Of a DNA stretch of 34,895 nt, positions 1-8,488 are shown piece after piece. Source of the stretch: Desulfocapsa sp. (lineage in GTDB: Bacteria > Desulfobacterota > Desulfobulbia > Desulfobulbales > CG2-30-60-27); the NCBI GenBank assembly GCA_020717925.1, contig DYDL01000006.1:1-34895 (forward strand), read 5' to 3'. The position numbers and the translations under genes are program-made. Position 1 is the first letter of the stretch, and each line of letters opens with the position of its first letter. The notes under the pieces are model-generated. The model did not search any database and had not been told where the DNA came from. It saw only the letters and a program-made list of their open reading frames with translations.

Positions 1-1201
1 CATGGGTATGGCCACAAAGGTATAACCCCGGATTGAAAGCCGACGCAGCGAGGCAGGCTTCGGGCGAGTGGGCCAGCAAGATTGAGCAGCCGTGCCGATC
101 CACCTTACGAAAGGCCATCTCCAGATCCTCTACCTTGTAGTAATGGGGGTCATCGATGCCGACCAGCCACAGATAATGCCCATCTTTTTCCAGGCGAAAC
201 GAATCGTTGACCAGCATAAGCATGCCAGCCTCCTCGAAATCAGGCACCATTTCAATACAGTCGTGGTTGCCAAGAACCCCGAAGACGCCATAAGGTGCGG
301 CAATATTGCCCAGCAGACGACGCAGTTTCCGCAGCGATGGGGCCGTGGGACCATACAGTTCCATGCGCACGTCGCCGCCGATCAGGCAGAGGTCGTAGGA
401 AAACGAACTGATCTTATCAATGATCGCCTCGGTCAAGCCTTGCAGGCCGTCGAGATGGAGGTCGGAGAGAAAAAGAATGCGAAAGCCGTCAAAGGGAGGC
501 GGCAGACAGGTGAGTTCGAAATCCTGCTCCTCCACCCGGGGGGCAAGGACATTACGCTGGCCCCGGTGATACAGCCCCAGGAGCATGAATATCGGGGCGA
601 GGAGAAGCCGGTGGTAGAGAAAATCGGGAAAATGAAGATAGACATGAAACCGCGCCATAGGCGCATGGCAGGCGCGCCATTCCTTGAGACGCACCGTGGA
701 GCGGACGATGCGTGCATAGTTTGCCATGTCCGGCCTGAAGAGCAGGAGTTTCCAGAAGCGAGCCCCGACCAGGGCCAGGGGCATGAAAATGGCCGCGGCG
801 CCAACCCCCACCCACCAGGCAAGATCCAGCACCGCGCCCAGATACATGGCGGGCCATATCCCCTCGAAGAACTGGTCAAAGACGACCACGGTAGCGCCGC
901 TTTCCAGTCCAACCCGGCGTTTCACAAAACTGGTGAGCAGATCGCCAAGAATGACGAACAACGCAGCCAGGCCGGCCTGATCCCACCGCACGCCCAACAG
1001 GGGAAAGGTCAGGCTGCCGCCTACCAAAATCGCAAACACTCCTCGCAGGGTCTTGTGGGGCCCGAGCAAAGGGCGTCCATCAAGCCAATAAACGCCACCG
1101 TCCACCGGCCAGCCGAAGCGGTCAGATGTAAGCAGGCTGGCCAGAGGCGGCAGCAGGTTGGCCCAGAGCAAAAATGCTGCGATGCGAAAAAGTTCCGTCA
1201 T
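1..1201 (-). CDS. CarS-like (CDP-archaeol synthase/DUF46) membrane domain fused to a calcineurin-like metallophosphoesterase; partial, runs off left edge
   Basis: Manual minus-strand translation from 1201: MTELFRIAAFLLWANLLPPLASLL...DGRPLLGPHKTLRG...GDLLTSFVKRRVGLESGATVVVFDQ...ILFLSDLHLDGLQG...DLCLIGGDVRM...GVLGNHDC...GHTH; SD AAGGA 6 nt upstream; absent from the ORF track because it has no stop in the window. Confidence 0.85.
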   Translation of the reverse strand, partial: MTELFRIAAFLLWANLLPPLASLLTSDRFGWPVDGGVYWLDGRPLLGPHKTLRGVFAILVGGSLTFPLLGVRWDQAGLAALFVILGDLLTSFVKRRVGLESGATVVVFDQFFEGIWPAMYLGAVLDLAWWVGVGAAAIFMPLALVGARFWKLLLFRPDMANYARIVRSTVRLKEWRACHAPMARFHVYLHFPDFLYHRLLLAPIFMLLGLYHRGQRNVLAPRVEEQDFELTCLPPPFDGFRILFLSDLHLDGLQGLTEAIIDKISSFSYDLCLIGGDVRMELYGPTAPSLRKLRRLLGNIAAPYGVFGVLGNHDCIEMVPDFEEAGMLMLVNDSFRLEKDGHYLWLVGIDDPHYYKVEDLEMAFRKVDRHGCSILLAHSPEACLAASAFNPGLYLCGHTH

Positions 1202-1210
1202 CGTCATTCC

Positions 1211-1966
1211 TTAAAACAGTTCTTCCTTCTTCCACTTGCGCAGTTCTTTGTGCATCCAGTCGATACGGCTCCACAATCCTTGCAGAACGCTGACTTCCCA
1301 ATCGGAGAGGGATGCCCGTCCGAAAATACGACGAAATGCCCGCAAGATATGATCCGGATTTTTTGGATTAAGGTAATCGATCGCTGTCAGGCTCTGACGC
1401 ATATGGGAAAACATCCCTTCCACCGCCGCCGAGGCGGCTGGAATGCTGGTTCCCGCGGACGCAGGTCTGCCCGCGGTCGACAAAGAGGTAAATATTTCAT
1501 ACAGGCAGATGGCAACCGCATGAGAAAGGTTCATGGATGGTAAAACATCGCTGACCGGGATGGTGAGCAAGTGATGGCAACAGTCCAATTCCGTGGTTTT
1601 AAGGCCACTGTCCTCCCGGCCGAAGACCAGGGCGATACGGACAGCCGTGTCCTGCTCAACCGCAAGCATTGCGGCCTGCCGGGGCGAGAGAAAGTCGTCC
1701 CGATATTTACCAAAGCGGCGGGTGGTGCCGAATACCAGGTGACAGTCGGCCACTGCCGCTGCCAGATCGTCAAACACCCTGGCCTCCTCAAGCAACCGAC
1801 CGGCACGCACCGCCATGTGCCGCGCCTCGTCAGCCAGATGGTCAGCCTCGGGACTCACCAGCCTTAAAGCGGTGACCCCGAAATTCATCATGGCCCGGGC
1901 AACAGCGCCGATATTGCGTGCTCCCTGCGGACCTACGAGGACTATCTGAATTTCACTGCTACCCAC
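1211..1966 (-). CDS. trmJ: TrmJ-type tRNA/rRNA 2'-O-methyltransferase (SPOUT family)
   Basis: IQIVLVGPQGARNIGAVARAMMNFGV, ALVFGREDSGL, IPVSDVLPSMNLSHAVAICLYEI motifs. Confidence 0.85.
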   Translation of the reverse strand: MGSSEIQIVLVGPQGARNIGAVARAMMNFGVTALRLVSPEADHLADEARHMAVRAGRLLEEARVFDDLAAAVADCHLVFGTTRRFGKYRDDFLSPRQAAMLAVEQDTAVRIALVFGREDSGLKTTELDCCHHLLTIPVSDVLPSMNLSHAVAICLYEIFTSLSTAGRPASAGTSIPAASAAVEGMFSHMRQSLTAIDYLNPKNPDHILRAFRRIFGRASLSDWEVSVLQGLWSRIDWMHKELRKWKKEELF

Positions 1967-1969
1967 GAC

Positions 1970-3928
1970 CTACCCCTTCAGTATCTCCCTTACCCTATCA
2001 GTAAGTTCATTGGGGGCAAAGGGCTTCTGGAGAAAGGGATGATCCGCGTCCATCTTGATGTCGTGCTCGGCAATGTTCCCGGCCGGGTAGCCAGACATAA
2101 AAAGAACCTTCAGGCCATCGAATTGCGCCCGCAGACAACGGGCCAACTCTACACCACTCATACCGGGCATGACCACGTCGGTAAGCAGGAGATCAATGGC
2201 CACCTCGCCACTGTTAAAAGAGGCTAGCGCCGCCTCACCACTGGCCGCCTTAATAACATGGTAACCAAGCGGTTTCAGGGTATTGACGATAAGGTCGCAA
2301 AGGGAGGTTTCATCGTCAACCACCATAATGGTTTCCGAACATCTGACTGACGGAGGAATCGCCCAACCCTGCAATTGCAAGCTGATCTCCTCGGGCTTCA
2401 CCGCGGATGCGGGCAAATAGACAAAAAAGGTGCTGCCCTGGCCCTGCCGGGAGTTTACCCTGATAATGCCATTGTGCTGCTCCACAATGCCGAATACCGT
2501 GGCCAGGCCAAGACCGGTGCCCTTGCCCTGTCCCTTGGTGGTAAAGAACGGCTCAAAGATATTATCCTGCAATTCCGGGCTCATGCCCACACCGTTATCA
2601 CTCACAGAGATCATGACATACCGGCCCGGTACAGCTTTGGCATGGGGGCTGATAAAGGCCTCGTCGAGATTCACATCAGCGGTTTCAATAATCAGCGCGC
2701 CGCCGGCCGGCATTGCATCCCTGGCATTAATCGAAAGGTTCATCACCACCTGTTCCAACTGCGACGGGTCGGCCAGCACACTGGTCGAACTTTTTAGGCG
2801 CAGGGAGAAGCGGATATCCTCGCCGATCAGCCGCACAAGCATCTTGGACAGGCTTTCCAGCAGTGGCCGAATGTCGACCGGTTTCATCTCCATGCCCTGC
2901 TTACGGCTGAAGGTCAGGAGATGCCGGACCAGGGCCGCGCCCTTTTCACCAGTGGTTTTGATAACCTCCAGGTTATCCTGGACTTGCTCATATTGGCCCT
3001 TGTCTATAGTCAGCCGAGTGAGATCGGCATAGCCGATGATTGTGGTCAGCATGTTGTTGAAGTCATGGGCCACACCGCCTGCCAACCGGCCGATGGACTC
3101 CATTTTCTGAGAGTGCAGCAACTTGGCCTGCAACTCCTTTTTTTCCTTTTCCCTAACCACGCGACGGGATATATCCCGGAACACCACCACCGCGCCGATC
3201 ACCTTGTCCTCTTCCTTAATGGGCGTGGTGACATATTCAACCGGAAAGCTGGTAGCATCCTTGCGCCAGAATATTTCGTCGGCAGTTACAAAATCCTTGC
3301 CAGTCCTTATTGAATTGAAGATAGGGCAGTCGTCTTTTGCATGAGGGGTGCCGTCTGCCCTGGTGTGATGAAGTAATTGATGAGGGTTCTGACCGAGAAG
3401 CTCGTGCTCCGCGTAGCCGAATAACCGCATTGCCGCGGGATTGACAAAGGAGATGGCGCCTGAAATATCGATACCGAACAGTCCTTCGCCGGCTGAGTTC
3501 AAAATAAGTTCATTATGGCGGTGCAGGCGATGGATCGCCAATTGGGCTCGTTCCCGCTCATCCACCTCCTGCTGCAGGAGCCGATTCGACACCTCAAGCG
3601 CCTCGGTTCGTTCCCGCATCCTCTTGCCGAGAAGGTCGTAGTCCTCCCGTAGCTTCTCATCGGCCATACGGGAAGCGTCGATCTCCTGCTCAAGGGGACG
3701 CAGGGCGAACCGCTTGAAGGTCAGCCACAGCACCAGGCCAAGCAAAATGCTAAAACACCCCGCAATCGCCATCAATTGCGGGGCCGTGAGCAGCGCATTG
3801 CGCTGGTGCCAGAAGATGAAAACGCTCTGACCAACAATGGACAGCATCAGCACCAGAAGAAAGACGCATGAGACCCGGTTGTGCCGGCTGGCCCACCACC
3901 AGTGCGCTTCCATCTTACCCATACGCAT
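1970..3928 (-). CDS. PAS hybrid sensor histidine kinase with C-terminal receiver domain
   Basis: Two N-terminal TM segments, PAS domain, H-box GGVAHDFNNMLTTIIGYADL, ATPase motifs, receiver IMVVDDETSLCDLI...LLLTDVVMPGMSG. Confidence 0.9.
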   Translation of the reverse strand: MRMGKMEAHWWWASRHNRVSCVFLLVLMLSIVGQSVFIFWHQRNALLTAPQLMAIAGCFSILLGLVLWLTFKRFALRPLEQEIDASRMADEKLREDYDLLGKRMRERTEALEVSNRLLQQEVDERERAQLAIHRLHRHNELILNSAGEGLFGIDISGAISFVNPAAMRLFGYAEHELLGQNPHQLLHHTRADGTPHAKDDCPIFNSIRTGKDFVTADEIFWRKDATSFPVEYVTTPIKEEDKVIGAVVVFRDISRRVVREKEKKELQAKLLHSQKMESIGRLAGGVAHDFNNMLTTIIGYADLTRLTIDKGQYEQVQDNLEVIKTTGEKGAALVRHLLTFSRKQGMEMKPVDIRPLLESLSKMLVRLIGEDIRFSLRLKSSTSVLADPSQLEQVVMNLSINARDAMPAGGALIIETADVNLDEAFISPHAKAVPGRYVMISVSDNGVGMSPELQDNIFEPFFTTKGQGKGTGLGLATVFGIVEQHNGIIRVNSRQGQGSTFFVYLPASAVKPEEISLQLQGWAIPPSVRCSETIMVVDDETSLCDLIVNTLKPLGYHVIKAASGEAALASFNSGEVAIDLLLTDVVMPGMSGVELARCLRAQFDGLKVLFMSGYPAGNIAEHDIKMDADHPFLQKPFAPNELTDRVREILKG

Positions 3929-4082
3929 CCGCCCTTATCTCCTCTGACTTGGCAAAGCGCCCGCCTGGCGCAGATTAGCATTTTAACAGAACAAAGTAGA
4001 AATACAAATAGTTATCAGGCGTTTCCGCCGCAACTCCCGAAAGGATGAGCAAGCACTTTTTTTTCGCAAACCAGGCCAGACT

Positions 4083-4913
4083 GTGGTAGAGAAGGACACC
4101 ATGGTACCCGTCAAAAGAGAGGCCCTCCCAGGAGATAACGACCTTTTCACCCTGGTCCGAAATGCCAGGAATTTTCTGGTCTACCACCATCTGCTTGGGA
4201 TCAAAAGCTACCCGGCCGGGCCTGCACTGCTGACTTTTCTCCACCCCACGCCGAACACAAGGGGGGTAGCCGTGGTAGCGCCCCGCAAAACAACAGGATC
4301 CGCCAGGCAATTTACCCCGGCAACTTCTCCTGACCACGATTCCCCACCCCGGCAAACGCAGCCCATCGGTGACCTCGCGGCTGTTCAGGCTGAACTGGAG
4401 GGATGCACCCGCTGCCTCCTCCATGAAAAAAGGCATACCCTGATCTTCGGTGAGGGCAAGGAACGCCCCCGGTTGATGGTCATTGGCGACTGGCCGGGCA
4501 CGGAAGACGACTGTGTCGGCCGTCCTTTCCAAGGGTCGGGGGGCGAGATGCTCACCAACATGTTGAAGGCCATCGGTCTGCCCCGGGAAGAGGTCTATAT
4601 CACCACCCTGGTAAAATGTTTGCCTCCGGCGGACCGCCCGCCCACCAGGGACGAAATTGCCACCTGTCTGTCCTTCCTGTTTCAGCAGATCGCCGCCCTC
4701 GCCCCCTCGGTCATCTGTGCCATGGGCCCACTGGCCACACAAACGCTTCTGGCCACGGATCAGCCCCTCACCCGGCTCAGGGGTAGCTTCCATAATTGCC
4801 ACGGGGTGGCGCTCATGCCCACCTTTCATCCACGTTTTCTGGAGAAGCATCCGGAAATGAAGAAGGCCACCTGGCAGGATCTGCTCTTGATCAAGAAAAA
4901 ACTGGCCAAGTAG
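4083..4913 (+). CDS. Family 4-like uracil-DNA glycosylase (Fe-S)
   Basis: CTRCLLHEKRHTLIFGEG, GDWPGTEDDCVGRPFQGSGGEMLTNML, VYITTLVKCLPP, MPTFHPRFLEK. Confidence 0.85.
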   Translation: MVEKDTMVPVKREALPGDNDLFTLVRNARNFLVYHHLLGIKSYPAGPALLTFLHPTPNTRGVAVVAPRKTTGSARQFTPATSPDHDSPPRQTQPIGDLAAVQAELEGCTRCLLHEKRHTLIFGEGKERPRLMVIGDWPGTEDDCVGRPFQGSGGEMLTNMLKAIGLPREEVYITTLVKCLPPADRPPTRDEIATCLSFLFQQIAALAPSVICAMGPLATQTLLATDQPLTRLRGSFHNCHGVALMPTFHPRFLEKHPEMKKATWQDLLLIKKKLAK

Positions 4914-4968
4914 ATTCCATAAGGAACTTATATCCCCATCCGCATGCTGTCAGATTGCAGCGGTCAGC

Positions 4969-5010
4969 AAAAAAAAAATGAAGGGCCGTTGCCGACCCTC
5001 CATTTTTTTT
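4969..5010. terminator. Bidirectional intrinsic terminator between the UDG gene (+) and the 34-aa ORF (-)
   Basis: AAAAAAAATGaAGGGccgttgccgaCCCTcCATTTTTTTT stem with A/T tracts on both sides. Confidence 0.8.
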
Positions 5011-5048
5011 GCAAGACTAACCAACCTGTTGCCCTAAAGCGGGCGTCC

Positions 5049-5153
5049 TTACTTGCCGGTTTTCAGGCATCTCCTGATCACGACTTGAAAGGTGTCCCAA
5101 TTGGTGGTGGCAAGCGCCCCCTGTTTCGCGTAAGCCAGTTCCCTGTTGTCCAT
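5049..5153 (-). CDS. Putative 34-aa small protein downstream of cobalamin riboswitch
   Basis: Manual translation MDNRELAYAKQGALATTNWDTFQVVIRRCLKTGK*; GGAGGA Shine-Dalgarno 5 nt upstream of ATG; bracketed by riboswitch/terminator and a downstream terminator. Confidence 0.55.
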   Translation of the reverse strand: MDNRELAYAKQGALATTNWDTFQVVIRRCLKTGK

Positions 5154-5191
5154 GCAATCCTCCATCTAAAGTTGAGAATGAAGGTTTGGGG

Positions 5192-5229
5192 AAAAAATAT
5201 CCCAAACCGCATAAAACGGTCTGGGATAT
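5192..5229 (-). terminator. Riboswitch expression-platform intrinsic terminator
   Basis: Minus strand ATATCCCAGACCG-TTTTATG-CGGTTTGGGATAT-TTTTT: 13-bp stem (one G.U) followed by a T tract. Confidence 0.85.
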
Positions 5230-5284
5230 CCCTGTTATCCCGAGAACCAGCAACCGCCAACCCTTTCCACGAGGTTGTGCGATC

Positions 5285-5476
5285 AGAATATTCAGGCAGG
5301 TATTCTGACTCCCTCCCCTTCTGACGGCCTTCCCGTCCCGTGGCAACGAAACAGTGGCAGAAAAGTGTCAAAAAGTTCCCTTTTCCATGAATATAACAAG
5401 GGAGAGGATACAGCGGCGGGACCGTTCCCGGTTTGCACGGGATTCCCTGTTGTGTCGCAAGGACACCTGAATATTA
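5285..5476 (-). promoter_or_regulatory. Cobalamin (B12) riboswitch
   Basis: Minus strand AACAGGGAATCCCGTGCAAACCGGGAACGGTCCCGCCGCTGT (conserved core), then GCCACTG...CGGGAAGG...AGTCAGAATACCTGCC; P1 pairing between ATATTCAGGT and CCTGCCTGAATAT. Confidence 0.93.
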
Positions 5477-5578
5477 GAGGCAAGATTACAGGCAAACAGC
5501 GGCGGCAGTCAACGTAAAAACGGGGGCCATTCTTAAGACTTCCCTAATAGATGCAATCTAGCACGGCGCAAACGATCG

Positions 5579-6151
5579 CTACGCTGAATCATCCTGTGCT
5601 TCATAGCTGGTTGCAATCAGGGCATCGGCCAAACGGTATTGCTCTTCGCCAGGTCTGGTCAGGGCAAGAACCCGCTCAAAACAGGCCCGCGCCTCCCTGT
5701 TCTTCCGGTATCCTTCCAGCAGAATCTGGCCTTTCAGGCTGAGGGCATTGGCAAAATCAGGCGCCTCCCGCAAAAGAGCGTTAACGATTTGCAGGGCAAC
5801 AACAAAATCAGATGCCGCCATGAGGCAGGCGATATGCTGAATACTCTTGGCGTGTTTGAGGTTGAGACTGAGTTGAGTTTCCTTGCCCAGACCAAACAAG
5901 ATCATGATGTCATTAAGATCGTGGGTTACCACGACGATGATGAGACTGATGCCGATACTGTAGACAAGCGGGTTGACAAGACCGCAGATAAGCAAGGCGT
6001 CATTAAACAAGCCATAAATAGCGCCAAACAGAAAAAAAGGCACAAAGAGCCAAATGCAATAGCGGGCAAAATCCCCGACAATGGTCAGATCGCGTCCTGG
6101 CTTGACGTGCATAAGTTCTCCGAACCGGCGTTGCCGCTCATCTCTCCTCAT
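5579..6151 (-). CDS. Membrane protein with TPR-like C-terminus
   Basis: MRRDERQRRFGELMHV... with TM segments (YCIWLFVPFFLFGAIYGLF, GISLIIVVVTHDL) and a C-terminal TPR-like repeat; start overlaps rnhA end. Confidence 0.6.
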   Translation of the reverse strand: MRRDERQRRFGELMHVKPGRDLTIVGDFARYCIWLFVPFFLFGAIYGLFNDALLICGLVNPLVYSIGISLIIVVVTHDLNDIMILFGLGKETQLSLNLKHAKSIQHIACLMAASDFVVALQIVNALLREAPDFANALSLKGQILLEGYRKNREARACFERVLALTRPGEEQYRLADALIATSYEAQDDSA

Positions 6152-6848
6152 AACCCTCGTCAACCGGCAACCCCTGCCGGCCGGACTCGGCCACCGCCAG
6201 TTCATCGCAACGTTCGTTCATGGGGTGGCCGGCATGGCCCTTTACCCATCGGAAGGTGACATCCAGCCCATCGACCAAATCCAGCAGTTCGCCCCAAAGA
6301 TCGGCATTAAGGGCTGGCTGCTTGTCGGATTTGATCCAGCCCTTCTTGCGCCAGTTCCTGGCCCAGCCCCTGGCGATGCCGTTCACCACATAACTGGAAT
6401 CAGAGTACAGCGTAACCTTCTTGTCTCGGTGCGTCAGTGCACGCAGGGCCACCAGACAGCCCATGAGTTCCATGCGGTTGTTGGTGGTCAATCGAAAGCC
6501 ACCCGAGAATTCCTTGCGCTCGCCATTATAAAGCTGCACCACACCATAACCGCCAGGTCCGGGGTTAAAACGTGCGCCGCCATCGGTATAGATCGTCACC
6601 TCGCCCGGGATGGGTGCGGTAACGGTGCTGGCATGAACCGCCAGGGGCGCTCTTTTCCCATGGCTGTAAGCAGCGGGTGGCTCAGTCAGCCATTGTGCCG
6701 CCTCGGCCCTAGTGGCAAACCCTTTGAAACTGGCCTTGGGGAAGCCCTGCACCTGGGCATGGGCAAGAGGCCAGTTATCGTAAATACCCGGCTTGCGGCC
6801 GACGGCAATGGCGTAAAATTTCTTCGGCAACATGGGTTGATCTCTCAA
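6138..6848 (-). CDS. rnhA: Ribonuclease HI with N-terminal viroplasmin-like domain
   Basis: KKFYAIAVGRKPGIYDNWPLAHAQVQGFPKASFKGFATRAEA (viroplasmin), TIYTDGGARFNPGPGGYG, NNRMELMGCLVAL, YSDSSYVVNGI, WVKGHAGHPMNERCDELA. Confidence 0.93.
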   Translation of the reverse strand: MRDQPMLPKKFYAIAVGRKPGIYDNWPLAHAQVQGFPKASFKGFATRAEAAQWLTEPPAAYSHGKRAPLAVHASTVTAPIPGEVTIYTDGGARFNPGPGGYGVVQLYNGERKEFSGGFRLTTNNRMELMGCLVALRALTHRDKKVTLYSDSSYVVNGIARGWARNWRKKGWIKSDKQPALNADLWGELLDLVDGLDVTFRWVKGHAGHPMNERCDELAVAESGRQGLPVDEGYEER

Positions 6849-6956
6849 AACTCCCTGAATCTCAGCAATAGAATTGCAACATTCTACCCCCTGGCATTGC
6901 CTGGGGCAAGGATGACCTTGAGACGACCTGATATCTTGAGGAAGTAGGCATCATAC

Positions 6957-6990
6957 AAGAAAGCCCTTCCCGGTTGGGGAAAGGCTTCTT
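6957..6990. terminator. Terminator-like hairpin (distal of a tandem pair)
   Basis: AAGAAAGCCCTTCCC-GGTT-GGGGAAAGGCTTCTT imperfect long stem. Confidence 0.6.
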
Positions 6991-6991
6991 T

Positions 6992-7015
6992 AGAAGGCCT
7001 CTTGGTTGGGCCTTC
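6992..7015. terminator. Terminator-like hairpin (proximal of a tandem pair)
   Basis: GAAGGCC...GGCCTTC stem. Confidence 0.45.
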
Positions 7016-7019
7016 CGGG

Positions 7020-7113
7020 ATAAGGAAGATTGATCCGGTGCGATTGAGTTTTCCTTTTTACAGGAGAACGAGAATGTTCTTACTCAATCTTTATGCACCG
7101 TTTTCTTCCTTAT
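7020..7113 (-). ncRNA. Candidate structured small RNA of unknown family
   Basis: Nested pairings ATAAGGAAGA/TCTTCCTTAT, CGGTGC/GCACCG, ATTGAGT/ACTCAAT with two small apical hairpins; preceded by TTGACT-N18-CATACT and followed by tandem hairpins. Confidence 0.5.
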
Positions 7114-7118
7114 AGTTA

Positions 7119-7148
7119 AGTATGGCACAACGAAATCAGAAAAGTCAA
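7119..7148 (-). promoter_or_regulatory. Sigma70-like promoter for the structured RNA candidate
   Basis: Minus strand TTGACT (7148-7143), 18-nt spacer, CATACT (7124-7119); predicted start about 7112. Confidence 0.5.
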
Positions 7149-7183
7149 AAAATAATTACGCACCTTTGCAAAAAAACAGGCGC

Positions 7184-8392
7184 TCAGATCAGCTTGGCCA
7201 GGGCGGTATTCACCCGGCGCAACCCCTCCTCGATCACCTCCATGGCTGTGGCAAAGGAGAAGCGGATAAACTGATCGGCGCCAAAGGCCGCGCCCGGCAC
7301 CACCGCCACCAGGGCCTCATCGAGGAGAAATTCGGACAGATCGACAGAGCCGGTGATCGGTTTACCGCCAAAGGAGCGGCCGTAATAGGAGGCCATGTTG
7401 GGAAACACATAAAAGGCGCCCGCCGGCTGCACACAGGTGACCCCTGGCATGGTGCGCAGGGTATTAACCATGTATTCCCGCCTGGGCAGGAAGGCCTGGC
7501 GCATGACACCAGGAAAGTCCTGCGGGCCGGTAACGGCCGCCAGGGCGGCGTACTGGGCCACGGAGGACGGATTGGAGGTGGACTGACTCTGAATTTTATT
7601 CATGGCGGCGATGATGTGCTTGGGCCCGGCGGTGTAGCCAATACGCCATCCGGTCATGGCAAAGGACTTGGACACGCCGTTCAGAACCAAGGTCTGCTCC
7701 TGAAGTTTTGGGTCCACGTCAAGGATATGCGGCAAAGGGGTGTTGCCAAAGGTGATGGTGTCGTAAATATCGTCGCTGATGATGACCCAGCCCCGCTCCA
7801 GGGCCATTTCAGCAATAGCCTCCAAAGCCTTCCTGGAAAACAGGGCGCCGGTCGGGTTCGACGGACTGTTCAGAATGATGGCGCGGGTACGCGGCGTGAC
7901 ATACTGCCGGAGGATCTCGGGGTTGAGGTCGAAATCATCGTTTTCATCGAGTGGCACCAGCACCGGCGTGGCGCCGGCCAGCAAAACGATGGGCGGATAG
8001 GATACCCAGTAGGGGGTGGGGATAAGCACCTCGTCGCCCGGGTTGAACAGGGCCTGGGCCATATTGTAGAGGCCGTGCTTGCCGCCGCAGGCCACCTGGA
8101 TCTGCTCCGGGGTATACAGCCAGCCGTGGTCATCGGCAAAGCGGCGGCAGATCGCCTCGCGCAGCTCGATTATGCCAGGTACGGCGGTATAACGGGTATG
8201 GCCGGCATCAATGGCCTGCTTGCCAGCCTCACGCACATGTTCCGGGGTGTCGAAATCCGGCTCGCCAACGCTGAAGTTGAGCACATCGGCGCCAGACGCC
8301 TTGAGCGCCTTGGCCTTGGCGTTCACCGCCAAAGTGGGAGATGGTTTGATCTGTTGCACCCGCTGGGCCAGGGCAATTTGCGTCGTATCCAT
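7184..8392 (-). CDS. Class I PLP-dependent aminotransferase (aspartate aminotransferase type)
   Basis: SVGEPDFDTPEHVREAG, NSPSNPTGALFSRKAL, NGVSKSFAMTGWRIGY. Confidence 0.92.
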   Translation of the reverse strand: MDTTQIALAQRVQQIKPSPTLAVNAKAKALKASGADVLNFSVGEPDFDTPEHVREAGKQAIDAGHTRYTAVPGIIELREAICRRFADDHGWLYTPEQIQVACGGKHGLYNMAQALFNPGDEVLIPTPYWVSYPPIVLLAGATPVLVPLDENDDFDLNPEILRQYVTPRTRAIILNSPSNPTGALFSRKALEAIAEMALERGWVIISDDIYDTITFGNTPLPHILDVDPKLQEQTLVLNGVSKSFAMTGWRIGYTAGPKHIIAAMNKIQSQSTSNPSSVAQYAALAAVTGPQDFPGVMRQAFLPRREYMVNTLRTMPGVTCVQPAGAFYVFPNMASYYGRSFGGKPITGSVDLSEFLLDEALVAVVPGAAFGADQFIRFSFATAMEVIEEGLRRVNTALAKLI

Positions 8393-8488
8393 GACAATCT
8401 TCCTTGTAGATCCTTGTCGATAAAGTGTTGGCTAAAAAGCCTTACGGCCGGAAACGGATGGCTAATATACCAAATTTTTTGGCAAGCG

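Noticed and set aside
92-1543. 483-aa plus-strand ORF
   Set aside because: Antisense to the CarS-like/metallophosphoesterase gene and to trmJ, both with recognisable motifs; low-complexity translation typical of GC-rich shadow frames.
3975-4850. 291-aa minus-strand ORF
   Set aside because: Antisense to the family-4 UDG gene, which has clear motifs.
5017-5346. 109-aa minus-strand ORF from the track
   Set aside because: Runs through the riboswitch 3' end and terminator with no SD; the 34-aa ORF in another frame fits the regulatory architecture better.
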